DNA of 64,000 nucleotides from Chlamydia sp. BM-2023 (GCF_964023145.1 NZ_CAXIED010000001.1:558001-622000), one strand, 5' to 3'. Positions 1-9,630 are shown, numbered from the stretch's first letter. Program-made: numbers and translations. Notes: a model not told the origin generated them from the sequence alone.

Positions 1-1548
1 GAGATGTTTGCTTTATCCGATACGGATTTTTCTTTGTGTTTAATTCCTTTAGTTAATGGAAATATAAAAACCAAAAATCCCCATGATCCCTTTATCCATT
101 ATTTAAAAACTCATCCTGAGTTAAAAAAGAAGCTAAGCATGTCCTCAGGGAAAGCTTGCCTAATCACGGTCCCTTCTGAAACCTCTCCGAATAATTACCT
201 TGTAATTACCGAAGATATCGAAATATGGAACTCCCCGACTAATGCGGGACTTCTTGTAGGTTTTTACCCTATGCATTTTTTGCAAAAGGACCTATTTCGA
301 TCCTTACATCTTGCTGATGAGGATATCTGCCTACTAAATAAATATGGAGAGGTGCTTTTCTCTTCCAACCCGTTATTCTCTTCTGAAGTATTTTCTCTAA
401 ACATTCCTGATCTTCCGAAAATCACTCCTCGAACACATGCAACATCTATAGAAATAGCTCCTAAGATGCTCCAGGAGCAAAATCTCATCAGCGTAAAAAT
501 TAAAAACAAACGCTATTTAGGAATCGTTTTAAATAAGATTCCTATTCAAGGGACCTACACACTTTCTGTTGTTCCTCTTTCTACGCTTCTTAAAAAAGCT
601 ATTCGCCTACCTGTAAACGTGATTTTCTTTTACGCACTAGCGTTTATTCTTATGGGATGGATACTTACAAAAATAAACAAACGATTAAACCAGCCTATTC
701 AAGAGCTGACCACATGCATGGAAGCTGCATGGCGAGGAAACCATAACATACGCTATGAACCACGACCTTACGGATACGAAATCAATGAACTGGGAAACAT
801 CTTTAATTGCACTTTACTACTACTACTTAACTCTAGAGAAAAAGCAGAAATCGAAGACATCTCAGGAAATAAACTACAAAAAGAGCTGGCTATTCTCTCT
901 TCTTTACAACAAACATTACTAAGCCCTGACTTTCCAGATTTTCCGAATATCACCTTTATTTCTAAGCACCTACAAGGTGCTCAGCTATCGGGACACTTCT
1001 ATGGTTGGAAAGCGTCAACGTCAGATCATAGCTTGATAGGTGTTGTAGGACTCGCCGGAGATATAGGCCTGCCTTCTTATCTCTATGCTTTATCAGCACG
1101 CAGCTTATTTCTCGCCTACGCGAATATATTTCCCTCTTTAGAGAAAATAGGCACAGCTACATATGAAACCTTTGGGAAAACCACAGAAGGAGACGAAGCT
1201 ACTGTCTCTATGACATTTATTCGGTATCTTTCTACAGAAGCCTCTTTAGAACTTTTCTCTGTAGGGAATACCCCTCCTGTTGTTTTCTTAAAACGACAGG
1301 AAACATTTTCTCGGCTACACCCTCCAGTGTCGCAAAAAATACAATCTGGGGATGTTCTCGTATGCATTACGGGAAATAACGAACTTACTGACTATCTTAT
1401 GCGCTTACCCATTGAAGAACTTCTTAAAGATCCTTTAGCACCTCTAAATTCCGACAATTTTGTAGAAACCCTTACAGAAATGCTCAATAAAGAAACACAA
1501 TCACAAATAGATGGAACTCTAAGTTTCCTCAGTTTTACTAACATCTAA
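1..1548 (+). CDS. RsbU-like membrane sensor / SpoIIE (PP2C-like) domain protein, 5' truncated
   Basis: The gene enters from upstream: base 1 is already in frame, and only the last ~515 residues are visible. The visible part begins inside an extracytoplasmic region, followed by one membrane segment (about residues 200-220), a HAMP-like linker with the NQPIQELT pattern, and a C-terminal SpoIIE/RsbU-type phosphatase domain (about 295-510). Family members dephosphorylate an RsbV anti-anti-sigma factor in the partner switch that frees sigma-66. Oddly, the metal-site motif GGDFYD reads SGHFYG (nt 988-1005) and the late TDG motif reads TGN, so two aspartate sites are lost, while the middle GD (LAGDIG) is kept. 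It could be the active RsbU (CT588) or a degenerate paralogue next to it (CT589 position). Domain assignment is firm; catalytic activity is doubtful. Confidence 0.75.
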   Translation, partial: EMFALSDTDFSLCLIPLVNGNIKTKNPHDPFIHYLKTHPELKKKLSMSSGKACLITVPSETSPNNYLVITEDIEIWNSPTNAGLLVGFYPMHFLQKDLFRSLHLADEDICLLNKYGEVLFSSNPLFSSEVFSLNIPDLPKITPRTHATSIEIAPKMLQEQNLISVKIKNKRYLGIVLNKIPIQGTYTLSVVPLSTLLKKAIRLPVNVIFFYALAFILMGWILTKINKRLNQPIQELTTCMEAAWRGNHNIRYEPRPYGYEINELGNIFNCTLLLLLNSREKAEIEDISGNKLQKELAILSSLQQTLLSPDFPDFPNITFISKHLQGAQLSGHFYGWKASTSDHSLIGVVGLAGDIGLPSYLYALSARSLFLAYANIFPSLEKIGTATYETFGKTTEGDEATVSMTFIRYLSTEASLELFSVGNTPPVVFLKRQETFSRLHPPVSQKIQSGDVLVCITGNNELTDYLMRLPIEELLKDPLAPLNSDNFVETLTEMLNKETQSQIDGTLSFLSFTNI

Positions 1549-1830
1549 GTTGTTACAGGTGATACTCACACACCCCGCCTCAACAGGAATTTTCCCCAGC
1601 CATAAAAGTAAAGCAGAAATAACGACCACTAAAACGCCTACGATAGTTCCTACGGAAGCTATCGTCATAAACAATGGTGAGGTAACCGTTAAACTGACTA
1701 AAACTAATGCGATTCCAATAACTACAAAAGCGATAAAGCACTTTTGCACCTTAGAAAGTTTCTTCTCATGGTTTTGCACCCACTGCACACACGAAGGGCA
1801 TATTGACTGCAGGCTTGTTTGTATTTTCAT
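1519..1830 (-). CDS. Small bilobed hydrophobic protein, candidate inclusion membrane (Inc) protein
   Basis: This encodes 103 residues. A short N-terminus with a CPSC pair is followed by two long hydrophobic segments (about residues 32-55 and 57-80) separated by a very short turn, then a hydrophilic tail. That bilobed hairpin is the hallmark of chlamydial Inc proteins, which are secreted by the type III system into the inclusion membrane. The gene is convergent with the RsbU-like gene and overlaps its 3' end by 30 bp. The opposite strand of the same stretch is also open but gives no sensible protein. The ribosome-binding site is weak. The Inc assignment is inferred from hydropathy only; an unrelated small membrane protein remains possible. 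Confidence 0.6.
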   Translation of the reverse strand: MKIQTSLQSICPSCVQWVQNHEKKLSKVQKCFIAFVVIGIALVLVSLTVTSPLFMTIASVGTIVGVLVVVISALLLWLGKIPVEAGCVSITCNNLDVSKTEET

Positions 1831-2100
1831 CTAAAATGACTCTAGTAAAATTCAAGGCAAAGATTTTACTCATAAACTGGTTTTATGACAAAATTAGAAA
1901 ACCGCCTCACCGGTATTTGTGAAAGGTTTTTAGCAAAATTTTTTTTGATTTTTAAGACAAAAAAGCTTTTGTTCAATCCTATTCGTACTGATACAGATAG
2001 CATCTTATATTCAGGATTGTTGTTCTTTCACCTAGGAATAGCTTGCTGACAGAAACCAAGAATTCATGCTAAGAAATGGGAAAAGCCTTTAGTTTCCCTT

Positions 2101-4992
2101 ATGTCGCGCCTGGATTTTTTTGTTTTTGATTCCTTAGTTCTTAAGCAAAAGCATAATGAACTAGAAGAAATTTTCTGTTCTGAAAATGACGAGTTATTTC
2201 GTGCTTATCAGACGACGTCTCTACAATCTCCCCTAGCGGCGAAAAATATTACCATAGCGAGAAATACCGCAGAATATATCCTCACAGAAAATGGAGAAAT
2301 AGACACTACAAAAGTTGTTAAAGCTATCGAGCATATAACACAATGTCTCTATCCCCTTGGTCCTCATAGACACAACGAAGCCAAACCTAGAGAACATCTC
2401 TTAAATATGCTTCAGGCCATCAAACAAGAATCAGAAATTAAAGAGAGAATCAGAAAGCTCTTTGTTCCCTCATATAAGATCATTCAAGATCTTATTCGCA
2501 ATACTATAGCCCTTCCTCCTGAGGTTATATTAACACCCATTCACGTTCGTCAGGCAGCCCTCACTGCTTTATTTTGCTATCTCCGTCAAGACGTAGGATC
2601 TTGCTTTGCAACAGCATTTGCTATCATTATCCATCAAGAATATCCCTTACGGTTTATAAAAGACATCGATGATCTATTAACATCTGGAAAGATTACTAGA
2701 TTTGTCGGCACGAGAGAAGTTTCCGTACCTATGAACCTATCAGGATGCATAGGAGAGCTATTTAAACCCTTAAGAATTTTAGATTTACATCCTGATCCTA
2801 TAGCGAAGCTTTCAGCCTCTCCAGGGCTACAAAAGGCATTTGTAGCTGCAGGAGTTGTAGATACTTTAGATGATCCTCAAGTGCGTGTTCAGCAACTTCT
2901 TGCTCATGAGCATCTCATGAACAAGCTTCGCTATGTTGATGAGACAATAACCGCTAACGAAATTATTTCCAGTACTCTCCTACATCATTACCAAATTACG
3001 CAAAATTCTGTACGAGCTACTCTCTATCAAGAGGGTTTCTATAGTAAAGAACAGGTATTTTTCTCCGCGGAACATTCCCATAAGCTCTCACAAACGCAAA
3101 AGGTTTATGGTTATCTCACTGCTTATGAAGAAGCTAAATCGGCATTTATTAGCGACACGCAAAATCCCTTATTAAAATCTTGGGAATATACACTAGCGAC
3201 TCTCTCGGACTCTACCAGCTCTTCAACTCTGAATCATATTCGCATAGCTCTAGGATGGGATGAGAAAGATGTTCACGGTATGGTTCATATTATCAAAGAG
3301 TTCATAGAAGAAGAGGTGCAAAATAGCCGAGAACTCATAGAAAAATGTGAGCAAACATATAACGAAGCTCGTGTGCAGCTGGAATATATTGAAAGCAGAA
3401 TGAGAAACCCTCTAAATGAGCAGGATAACAAAATCCTTCTCATGGACCACATCCGTTTTCGCCAAGAGTTAAACCAAGCTCTCTATGATTGGAATGCCTC
3501 TCAGGAAAAAGCAAAAAAACTCTTAGCTCTTCCCGATTTCCTACTATCCTTTTACACGAAAGTCATTCCCGAGTATTTCCGCAGTTCTTACGATGCTTTT
3601 ATTCAAGAATTCTCCCATCTCTATACCGATGCCCCTGCAGGATTTCGTGTATTATTCACTCATGGAAGATCCCATCCAAATACATGGTCTCCTATCTACT
3701 CCATAAATGAGTTTATCAAATTCCTCTCGGAATTCTTTTCCTCTACCGAGGTAGATCTTCTTAGCAAACATGGCGTCTTAGGAATAGAAAAAGAGACCTC
3801 ATCGCTTATTTATCGGATTATTTCTGCGCTTCATACCAACTCTTTCCAAGAAGGCGCTCTAACAAGAATATTACAGGCTTATCAGCAACCTGTTCCCCCC
3901 TCGATTTTAAATAATCTCGATAAGGTTTCCCACACACCCTGGGTATATGTCTCCGGAGGAACCGTAGATTCTTTAATTCATGATTACTTTGAAAATACCG
4001 AAGAGCTAACGCAAGTTGAAAAGCATGCTGAAAATGCCCATGAATTAGCAGCTTTCTTTTCAGACGCTTTAAAAGATCTTCCTACTGCGGTAAAGAGCTA
4101 CTTAGAAGATGGCTCGCACTCATTAATAACCTCTTCTCCTACGCATGTATTTTCCGTAATTGCGGGTTCTCCATTATTTCGAGAAGCATGGAATAATGAT
4201 TGGTATAGTTATACTTGGTTGCGTGACGTTTGGGTAAAAGATCATCAAGATTTCCTAGCGGATACTGTTCTCAATCAACAGGGAATTTATACATTTATAG
4301 AAAGGTTTTGCACAAAGTATAGCCTTCAAGATGTCGCTCTAGATTTTCATGATTTTTGTTCTGATCATTCGCTGATGCTTCCTGAACTCTATGACAAAGC
4401 CTCTAGGTTCCTTCAGGAAGTGTTGCCAAAATCTGAAACAATATTTGCCCTATATCAACGACGTTTAGCTCATAAAATAGTTCAGGATATTCCCTATACT
4501 TCTGAACAGCAGCTCCCCGACGTTTTAGATAATGTCAGCTCTTACTTGGGAATATCCTCACGCTTAGCTTACGAAAAATTCCAAAAGTTAATAGAAAAGT
4601 TCATTCCAAAATTATCATTATTATCTTCTGGAGAAATTCGGCATCTTTTTAAAGGGCTGCTAATGGAAAGCTATCAGCGTCTATATTTTGAAGAGGATAT
4701 GTTTTTAAGGTTAGCGACAGCTATGCGTCATCATCGCTTAGCATATCCTGCACCTTTGTTATTTGGAGATAGCAACTGGGCATACAGCTACTTTGGCTTT
4801 ATTTTGCATCCAGGAACTCAAGAAATAGATCTTTGGCAATTTAACTATGCGGGCTTGCAAGGCTACCCCTTGGAAAATATTCATGAGCAGCTTTCTGTTC
4901 AACAACCTTGGACTCTCTATGCCAATCCTATAGACTATGGAATGCCTCCGCCTCCAGGATACCGCAGTCATATGCCTAAGGGATTCTTTTAG
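2101..4992 (+). CDS. Large Chlamydia-specific protein (CT590-like), possible papain-like fold
   Basis: This is a 963-residue protein without signal peptide or membrane segment, matching by size and position the C. trachomatis CT590 hypothetical; I know of no assigned function. The middle is helical and charge-rich (about residues 390-470 look like coiled coil). Residues 161-170 read LRQDVGSCFA, resembling the Q...GSCxA active-site start of papain-like cysteine peptidases (Q163, C168). Near the C-terminus lie F888-G-D-S-N-W893 and H903, followed by D910, a plausible His/Asp partner region. This catalytic reading is inference. The gene has no good Shine-Dalgarno sequence. Its stop overlaps the convergent sdhB stop by 4 bp. 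Confidence 0.85.
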   Translation: MSRLDFFVFDSLVLKQKHNELEEIFCSENDELFRAYQTTSLQSPLAAKNITIARNTAEYILTENGEIDTTKVVKAIEHITQCLYPLGPHRHNEAKPREHLLNMLQAIKQESEIKERIRKLFVPSYKIIQDLIRNTIALPPEVILTPIHVRQAALTALFCYLRQDVGSCFATAFAIIIHQEYPLRFIKDIDDLLTSGKITRFVGTREVSVPMNLSGCIGELFKPLRILDLHPDPIAKLSASPGLQKAFVAAGVVDTLDDPQVRVQQLLAHEHLMNKLRYVDETITANEIISSTLLHHYQITQNSVRATLYQEGFYSKEQVFFSAEHSHKLSQTQKVYGYLTAYEEAKSAFISDTQNPLLKSWEYTLATLSDSTSSSTLNHIRIALGWDEKDVHGMVHIIKEFIEEEVQNSRELIEKCEQTYNEARVQLEYIESRMRNPLNEQDNKILLMDHIRFRQELNQALYDWNASQEKAKKLLALPDFLLSFYTKVIPEYFRSSYDAFIQEFSHLYTDAPAGFRVLFTHGRSHPNTWSPIYSINEFIKFLSEFFSSTEVDLLSKHGVLGIEKETSSLIYRIISALHTNSFQEGALTRILQAYQQPVPPSILNNLDKVSHTPWVYVSGGTVDSLIHDYFENTEELTQVEKHAENAHELAAFFSDALKDLPTAVKSYLEDGSHSLITSSPTHVFSVIAGSPLFREAWNNDWYSYTWLRDVWVKDHQDFLADTVLNQQGIYTFIERFCTKYSLQDVALDFHDFCSDHSLMLPELYDKASRFLQEVLPKSETIFALYQRRLAHKIVQDIPYTSEQQLPDVLDNVSSYLGISSRLAYEKFQKLIEKFIPKLSLLSSGEIRHLFKGLLMESYQRLYFEEDMFLRLATAMRHHRLAYPAPLLFGDSNWAYSYFGFILHPGTQEIDLWQFNYAGLQGYPLENIHEQLSVQQPWTLYANPIDYGMPPPPGYRSHMPKGFF

Positions 4993-5783
4993 CTCTTAGG
5001 ATTCTTTTTCTTTCTTTTGAAAATAGCTCGAAACAGAGCTTTTAAGGAATATTTAGAGATTTCTCTTCCCATAGCAGAAATACTTTCTGTTAATGGGAGT
5101 TTTTTCGGGCATACACGAACGCAGTTATGAGCCTGACCACAACCTCCTATTCCTTTTTTACCCATAAGAACTTTTAAGCGTTTTGTAGATTGCTTATCAC
5201 CAGGATAAGTATTAAACAAGCGTGCTTGAGAAATAGCTGCTGGCCCAATAAACTCATTATGATCATTAATTTGGGGACAGGCTTCCGTACAACATCCGCA
5301 CGTCATACACATCGATAATGCATACATAAGCTCTTGTTCTTCTTGGGACACTTTCTCTCCGAAAGTTTCCCCTTCGGTATTGGTAGCTATCCATCCTTGA
5401 ATTTTCTGTAAATTATCAAACATAACAGCACGATCTACAATAAGATCCCGAATCAAAGGGAACTTTGTTAAGGGAGCGAGAGTAATCTCTCGCGATCCTG
5501 TTGCTGTAATGTACTCATGAATAAGAGCTGTACACGCTTGTCTAGGGACACCATTAACTAATAAAGAACAGGAACCACAAACCTCTTCTAAGCATCCTTG
5601 TTCCCAAACAACGGGATTTACTGTTTCTCCGAGAGTATTTACAGGACGCTTTTCGATTTCCATAAGAGCGCTAATTACATTCTCCCCAGGATGCAACACT
5701 AACTCAAAACTTTCCCAATATTGTTTTCCAGGGGTGCCCCGATAAATTTTCAATATAAAAGTCTCAGGAATATCCATAGTCAT
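4989..5783 (-). CDS. sdhB: Succinate dehydrogenase iron-sulfur subunit SdhB
   Basis: This 264-residue subunit passes electrons from SdhA flavin to the membrane subunit during oxidation of succinate to fumarate. The plant-type [2Fe-2S] ligands are visible at C64, C69, C72 and C84; C159, C162, C165 and C169 form the [4Fe-4S] site in the CMTCGCC context, and a final cluster motif CGQAHNCVRVCPKKLP lies near residue 215. The C-terminus is very basic. It is the last gene of the sdhC-sdhA-sdhB operon, 10 bp after sdhA. An AAGAG ribosome-binding site precedes the ATG. With no full TCA cycle known in Chlamydia, this complex would link host-derived dicarboxylates to respiration. Confidence 0.97.
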   Translation of the reverse strand: MTMDIPETFILKIYRGTPGKQYWESFELVLHPGENVISALMEIEKRPVNTLGETVNPVVWEQGCLEEVCGSCSLLVNGVPRQACTALIHEYITATGSREITLAPLTKFPLIRDLIVDRAVMFDNLQKIQGWIATNTEGETFGEKVSQEEQELMYALSMCMTCGCCTEACPQINDHNEFIGPAAISQARLFNTYPGDKQSTKRLKVLMGKKGIGGCGQAHNCVRVCPKKLPLTESISAMGREISKYSLKALFRAIFKRKKKNPKS

Positions 5784-5793
5784 CTCTTTTTAT

Positions 5794-7674
5794 TTATATA
5801 GGCAAACGAATGTTGTCAGGAACATTCGTAAACTCTATTTTCCCTGTGGAAGATTTTGTATAATCTCGTAATGTAGGCTGCACATGGCGGGTATCTACAG
5901 GTGCGTAGGTAATCTCAGGCTCTTCGGGAGCATAAGATGCTAATGTTGTTTTTAACCAATGTTCATCATCACGTTTTGGAAATTCTTCTTTATAATGAGA
6001 ACCACGAAATTCATCACGTAAAAGAGCCCCTTTAGTAATTGCTAATGCCAATTCTATCATGGGTCCCATCTGACGTACAAAATGGAACGTTTTATTAGCA
6101 AATTGTGAAGAATCGTGCACAGAAACCCTCTGTAATCTCTCTCTAAAGACTTTTAGTTGATCTAATGTTTCCCTAAGATCCTTATTATTTCTCTTTACGG
6201 TGACATTTCTAACCATAACATTCGCAATATCCTCGTGTAATACAAAAATATTTTCTCCACCACGTCTAGAAAGTAAAAGAGCATTTTCTTCTTTTTCTTG
6301 TTGAAGAGCGTCTGAAAAATCTGTTGATGTTGTCTGACAAGAACCAAATGCTGAAATAAAACGCGCGGCTTCATCTCCAGCTACAAGCCCTGCAAATAAA
6401 CATGATAATAGAGAATTTGCTCCTAAACGATTTGCTCCATGATAAAGGAAATCTGACTCCCCACAGTTAAAACATCCGGGGATATTCGTCATCTGACGAA
6501 AGCGGCTATCACGATCAGGATCATCAGCAGCAGGCCAATCTACCCAAGCTCCCCCCATAGAATAATGCACAGCAGGGAAAATTCTCATAGGTTCGCAATC
6601 AGGATCTTCCCCTGTAAACTTCCTATAGATATCTAAAACCACCTCTAGCTTATGTCGTGTAGCCGCAGGCAGGTGGGTAACGTCTAAATAGACTTCCATA
6701 CGTCCGTCTATACCTAATCCTGCTTCGCAAACTTGTAAGATAGCACGAGCTCCTACATCACGACTGACTAGGTTACCATAGGCAGGATACATATCTTCTA
6801 AGAAATACCAGGGTTCTCCTGTATTCCCACAAGGGCGTTGAGAACCATCTGGAAATGTTATCGTTTTTGAAGAGTCCCCTGGAACCCACACGCGGCCACC
6901 TTCACCACGAACAGATTCTGAAATTAGCCGTAACTTATCAATTCCAGGAATCGCTGTAGGATGAATCTGTATAAACTCGGGATTAGCATAAGCCATTCCC
7001 TGTAAAAATAATCGTCCATTTGCAGCTCCTGTGCAAAATGTCGAATTTGTAGACATTTTGAAAATCACTCCGGGTCCTCCGGTAGCGAAAATAACAGCGT
7101 CTCCTTTAAGAACTTCTAAGCGATTATTAAATAAATTCATTAATACGATTCCACATGCTCTTCCAGAGCTGTTGGTAATCAATCGTATGAACTCATGATT
7201 TTCGTATTTACTAATTCTACCTTGGCTTTCACGACGACGTACTTGCTCGTCTAAAGTATACATCAGTTGTTGACCTGTAGAAGCCCCGCAAAATACCGTA
7301 CGGTGATATAGGGTTCCTCCGAACCTGCGAACATCCAAATTCCCATTAGGAGTACGATTAAAAGGACATCCGAAATTATCTAGCATTCTGATAATTCTAG
7401 GTGCTGCTAAACACATTTCTAAAATAGGAGGTTGATCTCCTAAAAAATCTCCGCCTTTTATTGTATCGTAAGCATGTATATAGGGGGAGTCTTCCTCTTC
7501 AGGTTTAAGATTAAGAGCAGCATTTATTCCTCCTTGAGCACACACAGAATGGGATCTTTTTACTTTCGTTAATGATACTAAATCGACACGAACACCATTA
7601 TCTGCCAATTTCATAGCTGCTGACAATCCTGCTAATCCACCACCAACTACAATTACACTACTCTGTCCTTCCAT
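5794..7674 (-). CDS. sdhA: Succinate dehydrogenase flavoprotein subunit SdhA
   Basis: This 626-residue protein is the catalytic subunit that oxidises succinate. The N-terminal Rossmann motif VVGGGLAGLSAA binds FAD, and the HSVCAQGGINAA stretch that follows contains the usual flavin-anchoring neighbourhood (HS..AQGG). The substrate-binding HPT (residues around 240), RGEGG and the conserved ..HYSMGG.. segment are present, as is the C-terminal helical domain. It lies 4 bp downstream of sdhC and 10 bp upstream of sdhB, so the three genes are almost certainly one transcript. Length and motif order are normal for the Bacillus-like type of the family. Confidence 0.97.
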   Translation of the reverse strand: MEGQSSVIVVGGGLAGLSAAMKLADNGVRVDLVSLTKVKRSHSVCAQGGINAALNLKPEEEDSPYIHAYDTIKGGDFLGDQPPILEMCLAAPRIIRMLDNFGCPFNRTPNGNLDVRRFGGTLYHRTVFCGASTGQQLMYTLDEQVRRRESQGRISKYENHEFIRLITNSSGRACGIVLMNLFNNRLEVLKGDAVIFATGGPGVIFKMSTNSTFCTGAANGRLFLQGMAYANPEFIQIHPTAIPGIDKLRLISESVRGEGGRVWVPGDSSKTITFPDGSQRPCGNTGEPWYFLEDMYPAYGNLVSRDVGARAILQVCEAGLGIDGRMEVYLDVTHLPAATRHKLEVVLDIYRKFTGEDPDCEPMRIFPAVHYSMGGAWVDWPAADDPDRDSRFRQMTNIPGCFNCGESDFLYHGANRLGANSLLSCLFAGLVAGDEAARFISAFGSCQTTSTDFSDALQQEKEENALLLSRRGGENIFVLHEDIANVMVRNVTVKRNNKDLRETLDQLKVFRERLQRVSVHDSSQFANKTFHFVRQMGPMIELALAITKGALLRDEFRGSHYKEEFPKRDDEHWLKTTLASYAPEEPEITYAPVDTRHVQPTLRDYTKSSTGKIEFTNVPDNIRLPI

Positions 7675-7678
7675 ACTC

Positions 7679-8572
7679 TTATGCCACGCTATATAAATTC
7701 CAAATCAAACTAATTCCCATGGCGGAAACAACAACCATGGCAAAATAACACAAATTGCGTAAAAGAGCTTGTAAACGCAAAGATATAACTACTCCCCACC
7801 GAGAACAAAATGTCCATAAGCCATTAAAACCGTGAAATGCCGCAGCAATCACAAGTATTGTGTAAAAAATAGCCATCCATAAGGATCCTAAGGAATCCCT
7901 AACGATATAAAGAAAAGCTGTGCCTACATTAGGTGTAAGCAGATAACTATGACGTTCCGACAGCCTTTCCACCTCGCTACCTTCAAGATCATCAATATCC
8001 AAACGAATAGTTTCCATTTTAGGATCTGAGAAATTTATAGTAAAAAAACCTCGAGTACCACGAACTATTGCTTGGTAACGTGCCGTGTCAATATCTACAG
8101 CGTAATATGTCTGTCCGTGTAGCTCCACATGAACGGGATAACGAAGAAACCGAAATTGAACAACGTGAAATATCAGACCAAAAAGCAAAATCCACGCTGT
8201 GCGTCTTTGCCAGGTGTAGGCGATGTTTTTAGCATAATGTAAGGCGGGTTTGCTCCCGTTAGAATGCCCAGAATTTGGCTGCGCTTGAAAAAGATAAACA
8301 ATACCTATGATAGCGTGACAAAAAAACGGAAGAGCTAAAAAGAAGATTTCTATTATTTTAAGACCGGGAATCTGATGAAATTTACCCACAAGGTGAACAA
8401 ATCCCTTTCCCTCTCCAAAATAAGAAGAAGCAAGCATATTCGTAAATATGTGCTCACAAAGAAACAACGTAAACGCAACTCCAGCTAGGGAGTGAACACA
8501 ACGTAAAATAAAGCTAGTGTAGTACTTCCATGACTTCTGAGTCACCTCAGAACACGCTTCCCTTTCGTTCAT
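7679..8572 (-). CDS. sdhC: Succinate dehydrogenase cytochrome b subunit SdhC
   Basis: This 297-residue protein is the membrane anchor of succinate dehydrogenase. Membrane segments begin with FILRCVHSLAGVAFTLFLCEH and continue with at least four more (around residues 70-95, 125-145, 235-255 and 270-295). Membrane histidines that could bind haem, including H28 and H42 and later ones, fit the cytochrome b558 type of the single-anchor (SdhC only) class, and no sdhD is present. A soluble insert of about 70 residues between membrane helices 3 and 4 makes it longer than the roughly 200-residue Bacillus protein. It is the first gene of the operon; the upstream 96 bp must hold the promoter, but I see no convincing one. 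Confidence 0.92.
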   Translation of the reverse strand: MNEREACSEVTQKSWKYYTSFILRCVHSLAGVAFTLFLCEHIFTNMLASSYFGEGKGFVHLVGKFHQIPGLKIIEIFFLALPFFCHAIIGIVYLFQAQPNSGHSNGSKPALHYAKNIAYTWQRRTAWILLFGLIFHVVQFRFLRYPVHVELHGQTYYAVDIDTARYQAIVRGTRGFFTINFSDPKMETIRLDIDDLEGSEVERLSERHSYLLTPNVGTAFLYIVRDSLGSLWMAIFYTILVIAAAFHGFNGLWTFCSRWGVVISLRLQALLRNLCYFAMVVVSAMGISLIWNLYSVA

Positions 8573-8668
8573 CGTAAGCCTTTATTTCACAATCTCTTTT
8601 TCTAGTAACCATAAAAGCTTAAATAGAATTATGTGAAGTAATTTCTACATATGAAAATTTAGAGAAAA

Positions 8669-9472
8669 TTAATTCTTTTTACTTCCATTAAGAAAGTGCA
8701 AAACATTCCCACGGGCTATTTCTGCAAGTTCTTCTGGAGCTATATCTTTAATGTTTGCGATAGCCTCAATGGTATGAGAAATATATGCAGGTTCATTTTT
8801 CTTCCCTCTATAAGGAGTAGGAGCAAGAAAAGGAGCGTCTGTTTCTATTAGCAAATGCTCAAGAGGAACTTCAGCAACAACATTACGCAAACCTTGAGCA
8901 TTTTTAAATGTCACAATCCCACTAATGGAGACGTACCATCCTCGAGACAATAGCTCCTTAGCCTCTTCCAAAGTTCCTGTAAAACAATGTAGCATTCCAG
9001 GGCAAGAGCGTTCATCATGATGATAATAGTGATCTATCATATGGAAAAAATCATCGAAAGCGGCTCGACAATGCACAACAAGGGGCAACTCACATTCTAA
9101 AGCTAAAGATAAATACTTCTTTAAAACCTCTTTTTGGCGCTCTTTAGTTTCTTCGGTATCAGCAAAGCAGTAATCCAACCCCACCTCACCAATAGCCGCT
9201 AATTTTCCAGCTTGAGCCACATCTTGAAAATATTTGAAATGTGCGTCTATATCCTCTTGAGCATCTTGAGGAGGGGTTCCTGCAACATGGCAAAAACGTA
9301 TATCGGGGAATTTCTCAGCGTAACCAAAAGATTTATTGAGCTCGTCAATAGTTGTTGTCACATTAACCACGAGAGAAATTCCTGAGTCTTTCGCTCGAGA
9401 GATTACTTCGTCGGCATCCTCAATAAAAGCATCATCTGAAAGATGCACGTGAGCATCTGCTAGGTTCATCAT
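8669..9472 (-). CDS. tatD: TatD-family metal-dependent hydrolase / DNase
   Basis: This 267-residue TIM-barrel metallohydrolase belongs to the TatD/YcfH/YabD family. The opening DAHVHL supplies the first two metal histidines; IGEVGLDY supplies the glutamate; VVHCRAA and LHCFTG supply the remaining histidines; and LIETDAPFLAP carries the C-terminal aspartate. Family members are 3'-5' exonucleases on DNA or RNA. A strong AAGGAGAAGG sequence precedes two successive ATG codons; the second gives the better spacing, so the mature protein may be one residue shorter. The gene is co-directional with sdhCAB but 96 bp upstream of it. The E. coli name reflects an operon with tat genes, which is not the context here. 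Confidence 0.93.
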   Translation of the reverse strand: MMNLADAHVHLSDDAFIEDADEVISRAKDSGISLVVNVTTTIDELNKSFGYAEKFPDIRFCHVAGTPPQDAQEDIDAHFKYFQDVAQAGKLAAIGEVGLDYCFADTEETKERQKEVLKKYLSLALECELPLVVHCRAAFDDFFHMIDHYYHHDERSCPGMLHCFTGTLEEAKELLSRGWYVSISGIVTFKNAQGLRNVVAEVPLEHLLIETDAPFLAPTPYRGKKNEPAYISHTIEAIANIKDIAPEELAEIARGNVLHFLNGSKKN

Positions 9473-9569
9473 CCTTCTCCTTAAAATGTTTGATTGAGGA
9501 AAGGGTTAATCATACATCTCCTAGCGAAATATCTTCACTCTGTTAATAGGGTTTTCTATGAAATCAGGA

Positions 9570-9602
9570 TAAAAAAAAGGGTGTATTTGAAAAATACACC
9601 CT
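9570..9602 (-). terminator. Rho-independent terminator of dsbD
   Basis: A perfect 11-bp stem (9578-9588 with 9592-9602) closes a 3-nt loop. Read on the minus strand it is followed directly by eight T residues (complement of 9570-9577). It lies 28 bp after the dsbD stop. Confidence 0.9.
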
Positions 9603-9630
9603 AAAAAAATAGTCAGAAATATTTAAGAAC

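Noticed and set aside
1550..1834. Plus-strand frame of 94 residues over the Inc-like gene
   Set aside because: The minus-strand frame has the clear bilobed hydrophobic pattern; the plus-strand translation is low in protein-like features and starts at TTG.
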